A stretch of 64,000 nucleotides of DNA from Montifringilla adamsi (taxonomy: Eukaryota > Chordata > Aves > Passeriformes > Passeridae). The stretch covers positions 5,759,888 to 5,823,887 of the forward strand of contig JAGGNK010008559.1 of the NCBI GenBank assembly GCA_017590115.1. The letters are read 5' to 3'. The translations under genes and the position numbers were made by a program. Below the pieces are notes generated by a model, which was not told the DNA's origin, ran no database searches, and saw only the letters and a program-made list of their open reading frames with translations. Of this stretch, positions 13,401-24,600 are shown piece by piece (position 1 is the stretch's first letter; every line of letters begins with the position of its first letter).

Positions 13401-14247
13401 CTAATGTTTGCAGATCAGAAAACAACATTATTGGTCATGCATGCTCCATCTTCCCTTGTCAGTCATTTGGTTCCAGCTGGGCAGACAATGCTAACTAGAA
13501 ATTCCACCTTTGCTGTTCACTCAGAAGATCACTGACATAGTGACAGATTTCTTGCTGTGAAATTCAGTTACACATCACAGGTTAACATTTATAATAATGC
13601 CTGGCAGTAGGCTGCAGTTTATATTTTTTTTTTTTTTTCAGAGAAGTACCCCTGAATGGACAGAGGCTGATGTAGCAGTTCCTTCACTGTATATACCTAG
13701 TGTATTTCTTTTCCTGTTTATCATTCATAAAATATTCAGCAGGAGCGCAGGGCCATCTGCAGAGAAGGAAACCAGTTCAGTTCTCCTGGATCTCCCTCTC
13801 ATAAAATTTAGACAGCAGCAATTTTTAAATAGAGGGTTGGAGCTACAGAGAAAATCTTTTATGACAACCCTAGAATCTTACAGAAACATTTTTTAGCAAG
13901 AACTGGGGGGCCGTGCATTCAACCCCAGCTTTTCCTATGATGTTCCTACATTCATAGTTTCTAGACTCACCTACGGGGTGTACAACACTCGGGATAAAAT
14001 GGGAAGACATTTGTGTTTCAAGTACTTCAAAATGCAGCACCCAGGGTGTGGATAGGGTAGCTATCACTTGGGGGTTTTTGTTGGTAAGCAGATTTCAAGG
14101 CCTGCTTAAACCTCTACTTAAAATCTAGGTGTTGAGCTTCATCATTTTCCAGGAGTGAGATCTCTCATAATTTTCAAGCCACACCCTCTGAGATTTTTGG
14201 AATTTGTAAGAACAATAAGACTGTCACTGGACAAGTTCACACTGCTA
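10440..14247. other. Non-coding DNA, no gene seen
   Basis: The longest open frame (10854-11252, plus, 132 codons) has no domain or family resemblance. A T16-CAG acceptor-like site near 13640 leads into an 85-codon open stretch ending at 13896, but no donor or polyadenylation signal supports it. Short T-runs occur near 12750 and 13624. Confidence 0.65.
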
Positions 14248-14483
14248 GTCTAGAAACTTCTGGTCCATCAGTTTAGAAAGTAAGTTTTTCCTCAAGAATG
14301 CAAAGATATTTCCAAACTTGCCATATATCAGGAAAAAAAAATATTGAAATCATTCATTCATCTGGTCTAGAAACTTCTGGTCCATCAGCATAGAAAGTAG
14401 CTTTTCCTCAAGAATGCAAAGATATTTCTAAACTTGCCATATATCAGGGGAAAAAAAATTATTGAAATCTTTCATTCATCTGC
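14248..14483. repeat. 117-bp tandem duplication, two copies
   Basis: Copy one (14248-14364) and copy two (14365-14483) share gtctagaaacttctggtcca at their starts and stay alignable to a common end at cattcattcatctg. Scattered substitutions (for example gtttagaa against gcatagaa) and one or two indels in the A-run separate them, so the event is not very recent. The unit contains no gene feature. Confidence 0.9.
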
Positions 14484-14585
14484 CTTTTGCCAGAGGTTTC
14501 ACAAAGAAAAGTTTACAAACAGAAAAAAAAATCTATTTAGTTCTTCTGGATGATAACAAAGATACATTATAGACAGATAGCACTT

Positions 14586-14611
14586 AAAAAAAAAAAAAAA
14601 AAAAAAAAAAA
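14586..14611. repeat. A26 homopolymer
   Basis: Twenty-six A bases lie between gcactt and gtaccc. No upstream retrocopy is recognisable. Confidence 0.9.
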
Positions 14612-17600
14612 GTACCCAGAACAACAGAACAGAGTTGGTTCTTCTCTTGATCTCTACGAAACTGAGCAGGCTCTCAGCTGGACACAGTAGCTTCAAGAAA
14701 TTTGCTCCCATTACTCTCCATCTTGTATTTCCATTAATAGCTAAAAGAATGTATTCCTGACAAGGGTCACCTGAAATACAGATTATGGTGCTCAGAAGAA
14801 CCATGGTGGACAGACTGAGGTAACATCAGCTGAGATGTACTAGAACTGTACAGCCATACCACATATATTAATCCATGGCTGTTAATTACCTGTTAGCCCT
14901 CAGGATAGTAAAAATTGTATTTGTATTTCTTCTTAAAACCAAGCAGAACTCCTGATGCTCTGTTATGCAATATCCAGTTGGGATTTTTCCACTCACTAGC
15001 TCAGGAGATTGGTCTTTGTATGTGACTCCTCCTTTGATCCTACCCTTGTCTGTGGGCCATGGTTCCTACAGAAGATAAATTAACAGCCACATTTACTCAT
15101 GTTCATTATTTTACCAAGTGACAGGTCTATTGGCCATATTAATGATGTCACTGATATTCTTTTTATTTCAGTCATCTAGAGTAGCATTTGGAAAAGGTAT
15201 TTTCTACTTAAAATCAATATCTTCTCTAGCTGCTATAGTATTTCTTCTTACTTAAAAATGTTACTCAGAATATAAAAGTCATTGATTACAAGCAGAAAAT
15301 ATACTTACCAATTACCAAAGGAGAGCGTAAAAATAAAAAGTGCTCTCCAGTTCAAGTAGTTCCAGCTGGTGACACACCACTACTAATCAGCACATGTTTC
15401 AAAAGCACCAGGACCTTCTCAAGAAAATGCTTGGGTTTTCTTCTTATAAGCTGAAGCACAAAGTGTGGTTTATTCGAGTGAAAACATGAACTCAGATTTC
15501 TAATTCTGAATTTCTCAGAGATATGCTTTCACAGCATCTGAGTCAGAATATACTGTTCTTGAATTATGGTAGTTGAAAAATCAACTTGGCTTTTTTTTAT
15601 GCAAGCTTTCCAGACTATTTAACAGAATCTGAACAGGTGAAGAGAGCAGTGAAACAGATTTAAAAGATTAGAAATTTGTCCTTTCTTCTTTGGGCTGAAG
15701 ATAAAGTGAAGATAATTGTGTACTTGATTTTGATAGGTTGTGATTACCTAAGAATGGTGTTACAAATTACTATACAGTAGAATATAAAAATTTGGAAACA
15801 GCACTTATTCCTCTGTTTGTCCTTTTACCTCCAAACCTGCTGCAACCACTTAGCATTTGTTTATTTTCTCCATTGTGGATGGCTGCAAGGAAGTGTCATG
15901 GATTTATGTAGCACCTCTGGTCATGTACTTCTCATTTTCACATTCCCCAGCCATGAATAGGGTGTGCTTCATATAATATGATGGATGAAGTCCAAAAATG
16001 AGTCACATTGCTTACATAAGCTTGACATAAGAAACAGCCAAATGGCCATATTCTTAAAGAGCTTGGTTTAAAGAACAATTTTCAGTGACATTATGATATC
16101 TAATATGGAAGTTAAATCACCTAATAATATATACAGTAATTTCTTAAATTATATTCTTCTATACTTACACTGTTTAGTTATTTAAGAAAGTAAAATAAAC
16201 CCTTTCATAAATTTGTGTCCTCTTTGATAGCTTTGATATATGAGAAACAAATTCCAACTCTCTTCTGAATGTTTCTTTCCTTCTGAGTGTCTATATACTA
16301 TAATTTTGGGTATATCCCAGATATATACTCAAGTTGTTCTGCAAGAAATGCATTTTTGTGGTTTTGGTATTAGTAAAAATATTCTGAAAAAATATTTAGG
16401 TACTGGTTTACTTGGCAAACCAGAGATAAAATTTGGCATGATTTTTTAACGTGATCCCTAAAACCAGTAAATGCTTTGGCCATCTTCTCTTCCCAACAAA
16501 TTCCTTCTTCCTTACCCTGACATTATACAGTCATTCAAGCAGGCAGAGTAGCACTGTTAGTGAGTTGTTTACATTCTAAAAGGATGTTTTGGAACATGCT
16601 CAATTCCAAGCAATTCTTACATAAAACTGAGTGTCATACCTTAGTCAATACTGAAGTCCATTTGACAAAGAATACCTTGACCAGTATGACAAGAGAGATT
16701 ATTAATAAATATCCTACAGGTTCATTCTTCCAAAACATTTTCTTCTGTCTATTAAGAAATTTTTTTCACCACCTGTATGAGTTGCTCAGGTGACAAAGAA
16801 ATACAGAAAATCAAAAACTACTACACAAAAAAAAAAGTTCAAATATATAAAGTGGCCAAAATAAATTTCATTTTCACTTACTGTACTTTGAAAGCATGCA
16901 TAAATCCAACAAAAAAAAACCCAAAGTATTTTTTTCAAGAGATGGAATGAATTTTGCTATGTTTTGATTCGTTTTACAGTATGGAGACCAGTCACATTCA
17001 TGATTTCCGCTGTGAGAGGCTGGCAGACTGTCTATTTACATCTGTATTCTTATTTTTTAATATAACTTTTTTTATGCAGCTAGAAAGTGCCTTTTCTAAT
17101 AGTATTTCATTTTAGAGGGGTGTTTGAACTTACAGTAACTTCTTACAGCATGAAAAAAATATAATACAATCACATAATCTTTATATGCATATTGAACAAC
17201 TTAGGATTTTTTTTAAAACTCACATTATTGCACCTATTTTTTGATTTGGCTTATTAACAGTAATAGATGTTTACACAATGTGCTGCCCTGACAAAGCATG
17301 GGGTGTTGGTCCAGAATTTTTTTTCTTTTCTTCATCCTTTGTAGTTATATGAAATACTTCAGTGGAGCTCAGTCTATAATAATAAGAAGGTAAGTTTAAC
17401 CTAAGGGTTACTCATACTTGAGGCTTAGCAAACTGAGAAATCACAGGATTACACACAGAGTATAGTGAAAACCAGTTCGGGTAAAGAAGACAAAAATGTT
17501 ATCTTCATAAAACTATAACAAGGTTCTTTGAGTCTTTTTGGTCCCTAGGATTTAACAAGGTCCATGGACAGCTCAGTTGCTGAAGCCCTTGTTGGTGCAC

Positions 17601-20325
17601 CCCACAACTGAACAGTCACCCTGAGAAGATGTCTGTTTCTGCCACTTCATAAATGCAAATTTACTTTAGACAGGGCACAAATAACCCCCTCATTCATCCT
17701 TGGCTGCAGTCAGAGGAAAATTGATGTGCTGAGCAACCAGCCATGCATTACCTTTTGTTACAGGTCTGCTCTACCTACAGCTATTTCTCGCCCTGTCCAG
17801 AAGAGGGACAAGACAAGATGATGAAATTGCTAGTATAAAGCTCAGGAATACAGTCAGGAAACATATCTTTATTTAAAAAAGTGCTCTAGAAAACCCTGTA
17901 AACTGTTATCATGCCATGGTCTCTAAAACACATTATTGTTCATTTCTCAGAACTGCCACTTGAAAATCTGGGTTACCTTGCAATTTCTGGCCGATCTCCT
18001 GCCTTTCTCAAACCAACAGAAGAAAGTGAGTGTGTGACCTAGAACAGAACGGAATTCTTGCATCTCCAGCCCCCAGGCTAGGAGAGATTATGCTTCTCTT
18101 AACATGAGCATTCACCTTTCTTGGAAAAGTTTCTGTAATTTGCTTATCTAGATAAAGCAGTAGCAAAATAATACGGATGGATAGTTCTACAATAAATATA
18201 TAATAAAGTAATAAAAATAAGCAAGATGCTCTTTCATGTGCATCTAAAGACAAAGACAAAAATTTTGACTCTTCAAAACCAGCTTCAGGAAAGACAGCTT
18301 AGCATTGGCTTATCCACATCAAAAAGGACAATGCCATTGATGTAACAGCACCCTGTTTTTAGAATTCACACTATCTTTTTTATCTTCTTATATCATGCCT
18401 TAACTTTCATTGACAAAGTGTTCATCCCCTAGAATTATATAATCATTTATTACCTAGCAATGATTTCTTTGAAAAACAAGTGATCCTGCCAGATGTAGAA
18501 GAAATCTATTCTGCCCCTTGAATAAAAAGCCCAGCATTATGTACAAATTTGAGAAAGGAAAATATACACGGTCCTTGAAAAAAGAAAAAAAAAGCAGAAA
18601 ATTAGCTGCATTAATCAGCAATCTATACTGTATTTTAACAAATATGAGAAACGAACATTGCTGATTGATCTCAAAAAATTATATGATTCCAAAATTATGT
18701 CTCTACAGGATGAAGCTCTCCTAAATGTATGCAAAACTTCTAATCTAATGAGCAAAAAGTTTTAAATAATAAAATCAATAAGACATCTTATATCTTCTCT
18801 TGAATGAATTTTATTCATTAAAAAGAAAACCTCATGAATATCAGCACTCCAAAATCCTCCTTTGTACTTGTTATAATCTTAGAAAATAAGAGGTTTTTCT
18901 CTGGGAAATCAGAGTCTTTCTGCATGGCCTGTTTGTGTTTCAATACCTCTTACCACCACTGTGTAACTGGCACCTTTAATCTCCTGTAGAAGCAACCTTA
19001 TCATCCCACTGGCATTCCTAGCAATAAAAGGAACATCACAGTATGAGTTTGTTAATCACTTTCAAGGCAAACAAAAGCCCATTTTGCTGTCTTTGTATTC
19101 TGTTGAAGTTTGTCAATGTCAAGTCAAGCCTCTAAGGCAACACATCTTCAATTAGAGATGTAAAATCCAGTTTTGAATGCAATTTAAATCCTGCAAACTG
19201 GCAATCCTCTCATGGAAATCACAATTATTTCTATTCTTATGCATCAGTATTTCTGATCTACCATCATTTTTCTCTTACATGAAGTGATACTTAATTTCCA
19301 AGACTGAGCATTTTTGACAGGGGTTTCTGATTTGCCATTTAGTTACCACATTACAGTCAGGCTTACACTGATAGATCTTTAAGCTAGAGAAACAAATTAT
19401 GTTCTTCTCTGCCACACTCTTTACATACCTCAGAGATTCCCACTCCACCCTCACCAAGAAAAGTTAGCCTTTTCCCATCCTCTCCACTAAAATAATATAG
19501 AACAGGTTTATGACCAATTTAAGTTTGAATAATTTCTTATGCTGAACACCAAGACAAATGTGTGGCCATGTAACCATGGCTGGAGATATATCTCTAAAAC
19601 CATCAGAATTCCACAAGAGAAACTGAATTTTGATTTAAATGGGTATGGTTTTGTGCCTGTGAGGCCAGATCTTTGGTTGGTTAAATCAATATATTCCCTT
19701 TGCTTTCTGGGAAATTGTGATTTAGATCCCAAACCAGCACAGCACTGCAATGCCACTGAAGTCAGTGGGTCTGTAAGTGAAGTTCAACAGCATCATTATA
19801 TGGCTAATATAGTGCTAATAACAATGGATTCCTAAATCACACATTTGCTGTGATCTAGAATATGAAATTTTTCTTTCAGTTTTCTGAAACAGAGCTCAGA
19901 CACACACCCAGCTTTAAATGAATGAGGAAATGGCACAATTCAGAAAAACCTGACACCTGTTCATGTTCTTTAAATCAGAAATGTTCTGTTCACAGAAATG
20001 CTAGAATTCTCTTGTGTTCTGATGAGTACCCATTCAAAATTAAAGTTCTATTCATTAAAGCTTCTCTTGGCTTTTTCCCCCCTTTTTTGGTGGCAGAAAA
20101 TCAGGACTTCTTTTCCATTTTGAAAAATATATCCAAAATAGTCCAAAAAGGTAGAATTTTGAAATTTAGTGTATCTTTGTTTTGAATTATTAGAATGTTT
20201 AATTTCCCTTTCTCACTGTTTACCCTATTGAATTTATTTGAATTTGATTTATTTTATTCACCCACTTTTTAAAGGCCTCTTTTTATTAAAAATCCTTTTC
20301 ATTTCTCTCTCTTCTTTTCCTGCAG
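14612..20325. other. Non-coding DNA, no gene seen
   Basis: Open frames here are all under 100 codons and none resembles a known protein. No repeat family is recognised by eye. Several isolated acceptor-like sites (for example near 15165 and 19880) run into stops within a few codons. Confidence 0.65.
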
Positions 20326-20501
20326 AATTCTGTCATTCTTGAATCTCCAGAAGATGTAGAAGAGTGTCAAATTTGCTAGATGACATTGAGGGTGCTCTGT
20401 GATTTACTTCAGAAAAAGCAGACCACGTCTTGGGAGATAATTCTGAAAGGAAAATTTTCAGAACCTGATTTATCTCCTTGTGCAGGGGGTACAAAAATAA
20501 A
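20326..20501 (+). other. Candidate 3'-terminal exon with poly(A) signal
   Basis: A strong acceptor (a pyrimidine tract of about 25 bases ending ttcttttcctgcag) precedes position 20326. Reading from the first base gives 17 codons (NSVILESPEDVEECQIC) and then a stop at 20377-20379. An AATAAA signal follows at 20496-20501. That is the layout of a short last exon on the plus strand. The peptide is acidic and ends in a cysteine, but I do not recognise it and see no upstream exon to join it to. Strong acceptors arise by chance in AT-rich introns, so this is a hypothesis to test with RNA data. Confidence 0.2.
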
Positions 20502-23400
20502 GAAGCAAAGATGAGCTCGGGAGATATGGTAGGACAGGTATTTTAGTAATATTTGTCCTTTTTTTCTAATGACTATATAAATTGGCAATAAAATAGAAAT
20601 TTTAGTAATGCATCTGTTAAGGTCTCTTCTCCTTGCAATACTAACTTCTAAGTGGTCTCTCTGTCTTCAGCTTGGCCCATCAGCTTTTCCATCCTATTTT
20701 TTTTTTCTTCCTGCCCTGCTAAGGAAGTGAAGTGAGAGAGAGAGGCTGGGTGGGTGTTTGCCCTTCACCAAGGTAACATCACCCCACTGCATTGCACTAG
20801 GTCACACTTAAAGGATGAGGAACTCACAAGTGCATTGAAAATTTTCAAAAATCCTGACAAATGGCTCTGAGTCTGCAGTTCTTTGTGTCCAGGAAAAGAC
20901 ATGGGGCTGTGCCCCACTGATTTCAATGTACCTGCCTGCAAGGAGGGATATTTGAATGAAAAAGTACACGCTGCTATACACAAAAAGCCTGGCTGGAGCC
21001 AGGAGTCTCCACCTGCCTCAAAACTCCTGGGATCAGGGATGAAAAAACAATGGGATCAGGACCATAGAATCTGCAAAATAACTTGAAGCAAAGAGATCTG
21101 TCAAAGGCATAGGAACCAAAACAAAATTTAAAAAACCCTCTTCACAATTAGCCCAGAACCACTTAGCTCTGTGGTCATCAAAACACTTGAGAGGAAACTT
21201 GTTGCCAATATAGTCAAGGGCTCTCTTAATTTCATGCACTGTGACTTCAACAATTTATTCATGTCTCATTTTATTTCTCTAAAATTGGCCTCATTTAAAA
21301 GAAGGGAAACCACATTTCATGCTCTTCAGTTTCATTAAAGAGATACAAATCCCTTACCAAAAGAAGACTCCTCTAAATTAAACCATTGTAGCAGAAGAAA
21401 ATATTGAAATTTTGAATCTGAAAGGACTCTGACGCAATCTATACTCTCTTGCATATCATTCTTTATGGCATTTTTAAAAAGGAGGAAAAAAGATCCTCCC
21501 TTTAAAAAATTGTTTTCAAACATGTGATGGACTATGTAACATTCAACTGAGAGTAACAAAAATTAACTATCTCACAGATTTTCTAAAGTTGGTCAGGAAA
21601 GAAGGCCACTGATCTCTTCCTCAACAGTGTGGGAATACAATATTTCACCCTCTGAAATTAACTTGTATCTGCTTGACAAGGAAGGTATGGTTAACTCCCT
21701 TGCTTGATACTCATTGCATAAGAAATATGATATAAACCCTATTTCATAAGATAAATCCAGCATCATTCAATATCTGGTTCAAAGTGAACTCAATTTTATG
21801 AGTAAATAATGAACTGCTCCAAATTCCAGTAGTATTTTATGTTCTCTTGGCTACAGGACACATAGATACATCAAGTGGTTTTCCACCTGGGTTAAAAACC
21901 ATTTATTGGGCTTAACTTGAATGAAAGATGAAGCTCATTGTTTTATTCACATCTTACTTCCTAGCAGATAAGGGTCTTCAGTTCCCCTTTACATTCACCT
22001 TCATTACAGAAAAGAACAGTCTGCTGGTGGTTGCATCATGTGAGAATGACAAAATACTTCCATGAAATTCCCCACTGAAATTTCTTCCCTTCTCTTTTTC
22101 AGGTTTGTCTGCAAAACAACAACAACAACGGGGTGGGGGGAAGAAATTTCTCCTTTCTGTCTTTTAGATGTGTCCAATGAAAAGAAGATTTTCCAAACTT
22201 ACCAAAAGCCTTTTCCATAAACACGCTTTCCATAAACACCTTCAGTCCTTGATGTTCTCCACCTCCATCCTCAAAGGAGACTGCTTCAGTCTCCTTGTAG
22301 GTACAGCTTCCTGAAGAACCACCCTTCAGGGTCCTTCTACATGGCAAAAAAAAAAGCATGTAAGTTCTGTGTGCTTTCTTGATACCCATTGACCTTACCA
22401 CAGTAGCCCAATATCCACCAAAACACACAGACAATAATTTCCAATAAACCATTGGTATCCTTTTTGAATAATCCTGTTTATAAAAGGCAAGACACACCAG
22501 GGAGCATATTTCAAGGAGCAAAAATGCTGTTTCTTTCATGGCCTGAATAAAAATGGAAGAAATATTTTCCAACTGGAAGAGCAAATTAATTAGTGAGCCT
22601 TGTCAAGCTCAAAAAATCCCCTCTATCAAATTAAGGGAAATAAAATATTAATTTTGTTATTTTAAACTCATTTTCCTTACAGTCCACTGTAAATACTGGA
22701 ATGTAAGAAATATCCCATGAACACACATTCATAGCTCAGGTCTATTTCCCTGTTTCCAGGGATCAAGGAGACAAGGAGTGCAAATCCATTACTTGCTGAC
22801 TTTTTGCAGACTTCTTTTTATTTTTAAATCATAAATCACTTTTCTACATCTACATGACTGTTTGGATTCCAGAATAAAATGCACATTTTCAGAAAGATTC
22901 TGATCTGAGTGGGTCACTGTAAAGAGTTGTAAATGATCATGGCCATAAACCATCCTGGGTTTTATGCATCTGTTAAAGTAGATTGCCTGAAGTCAATCAT
23001 GGCATCAGCTCATAAGGAAAGATTTCATGTTTTAATCCTTGCTATACATCAATACCAATAATTTAAAAGCTTGTAGTTTATCTATTTCTCTATGTAAAAC
23101 AGCGGATTTCCCACTCTATATGCTGGGTGGGAGAGTGAGTTCCCTAAACCATTACACTCGGGGAAACTGTGGTCTAACATACCTTGCCAATTTTGCCTGA
23201 AGCTGTTTCTGTCAACAATAGAGAAAAGGAGCTATCATTTATTTCAATGGATGCTGGCTCAGATGGAAAGACATTATACACAAAGCTTTAGGGTCTGGCT
23301 TTGATCACCCAGGGTTTGGGGCTTTTTTGTTTTTATTGTTGCTCATCTCTGCATTTCCTGATTTTGCTGAAGTAAAGAGCAGCTGTTCTCACAAGCTTAC
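20502..23400. other. Non-coding DNA, no gene recognised
   Basis: This stretch holds the longest open frame in the window (minus strand, 22099-22584, 161 codons). Its translation has no recognisable motif and shows no supporting splice or promoter context, so it is not called as a gene. A short AAC run sits at about 22120-22134. A pyrimidine-rich acceptor-like site ends at 22102. Confidence 0.6.
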
Positions 23401-24600
23401 CGATTCAAAGCTGCAAATACAAAAGTTGCATCCAAATTGCCTTTTCTTTAAGAGTGCTGGATAGATGCTGTCTCGTTCAATGGAGAACAGAACAAAGTTC
23501 ATAAAAGGAAGGGGAGGAAGGGGGGACAGTCTTACAATTCTACTAACTGTGGGAAAGAGTGTCTCCCTGAATTCTCTGGAATTTCTTGCTCCCCAATAGA
23601 ACAGATATTGCAGTAACATGGTTCACACATGGAAGGCTGCTCCCGAAAACTGCTCTAGGGTCATGACAATGACAACCCTGAGGCCACCTCAGCAAAGCTG
23701 GTGTTTTTCCAGGACAATAAGACAAATGTGATTTCTTCACAATGTGTGTCCCTTGCACTGTGTTCTGTTGCATTTGCAGATCAGTTGTAGACGCAGTACA
23801 ACTGACCTGAATCTGCTCAGTGAACCTGCCCTGGTTTCCTGGGTGCTCAGCTATCCAAAAATACCATGTTGTCTGCCCCAAATAAACCTTTTGCAAGATA
23901 AGTAGATATGACAAGAGAAACATGAAATCAGAGTAAGAGGTACCACAGAAGCATTTAGATTACATGTACTGTGAAACCTGCCCAGAAATTTGGTCACATG
24001 TCTACCGTGTGCAGACACATTGCCAAAATAGCCCTGCAGTTCCACAGATACAGCTCCTACCTGCCAACTTTCCAACAGCAGCTCTGTCCAGGGAAAACAC
24101 TGCACCCAGGCAGCAGGATGCATGTTTGCCAGGAAACTGTCTCTCTTTGAACAGGACTGTGCAAGGCAAACCAACGTGCACAACTCTGTGCTCTCTAGCT
24201 AGCTCAGGCATCAACAAAGCAGCAGCCACTGCCATGACAAAGATTTCCACGTGTCCTTCAAGTGGGATAGAGTTTGTAGCTGTAGGAAGAAGAGAGATCT
24301 CCATTTGATCCTCCCTTGGTAAACTCAAGGAAGCGAATTTGGCACTGTCCCTGCGGCTGGAGAGCAACAAAAGGATCCAGCTTGGTGGCTGCAGGTGGGG
24401 AGGGAAGGCAGTGCACTACACACAACACTCACTGCTGGGGAGAGCTTCGCCTCTCTGACACTCCAGAAAACAAGGGAGCAGTGACTTCTAGGTGCAGCAC
24501 TTTTTATTACTTCTCCTGCTGTCTCAGACACTGAAATGAGCACTGCTGACCGCTGGCAGGTAAGTCACTACCTGCATGCAAGTCAAGTGCAACACACAGT
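23401..24600. other. Less AT-rich stretch, open on both strands
   Basis: Base composition is visibly less AT-rich than the flanks. Stops are sparse, so frames of 110-126 codons occur on both strands (plus 23964-24308; minus 23543-23923, 23851-24183 and 24002-24370). None of the translations resembles a known family, and openness on both strands argues for composition rather than coding. It could hold a non-coding RNA exon or a regulatory element. The microexon-like segment at its right end is listed separately. Confidence 0.5.
24528..24559 (+). other. Microexon-like 32-nt segment between splice sites
   Basis: An acceptor with a good pyrimidine tract (tacttctcctgctgtctcag) ends at 24527 and a perfect donor CAG|GTAAGT starts its intron at 24560. 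The 32 nt between them are open in only one frame (TEMSTADRWQ after two leading bases). Two consensus sites this close are unusual, but 32 nt is not a multiple of three and no neighbouring exon is known. It could equally be an exon of a non-coding RNA or a chance pair. Confidence 0.18.

Noticed and set aside
13597..13896. Open frame after a T16-CAG acceptor-like site
   Set aside because: There is no good donor or polyadenylation signal and the peptide is unrecognised. The acceptor may simply be a T-run next to CAG.
22099..22584. Longest open frame in the window, 161 codons on the minus strand
   Set aside because: The translation shows no domain, signal or repeat I recognise. It has no promoter or splice context, and one frame of this length is expected by chance in 64 kb.
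23543..24370. Open frames of 110-126 codons on both strands
   Set aside because: They overlap one another on opposite strands and in several frames, which reflects low stop density in less AT-rich DNA.
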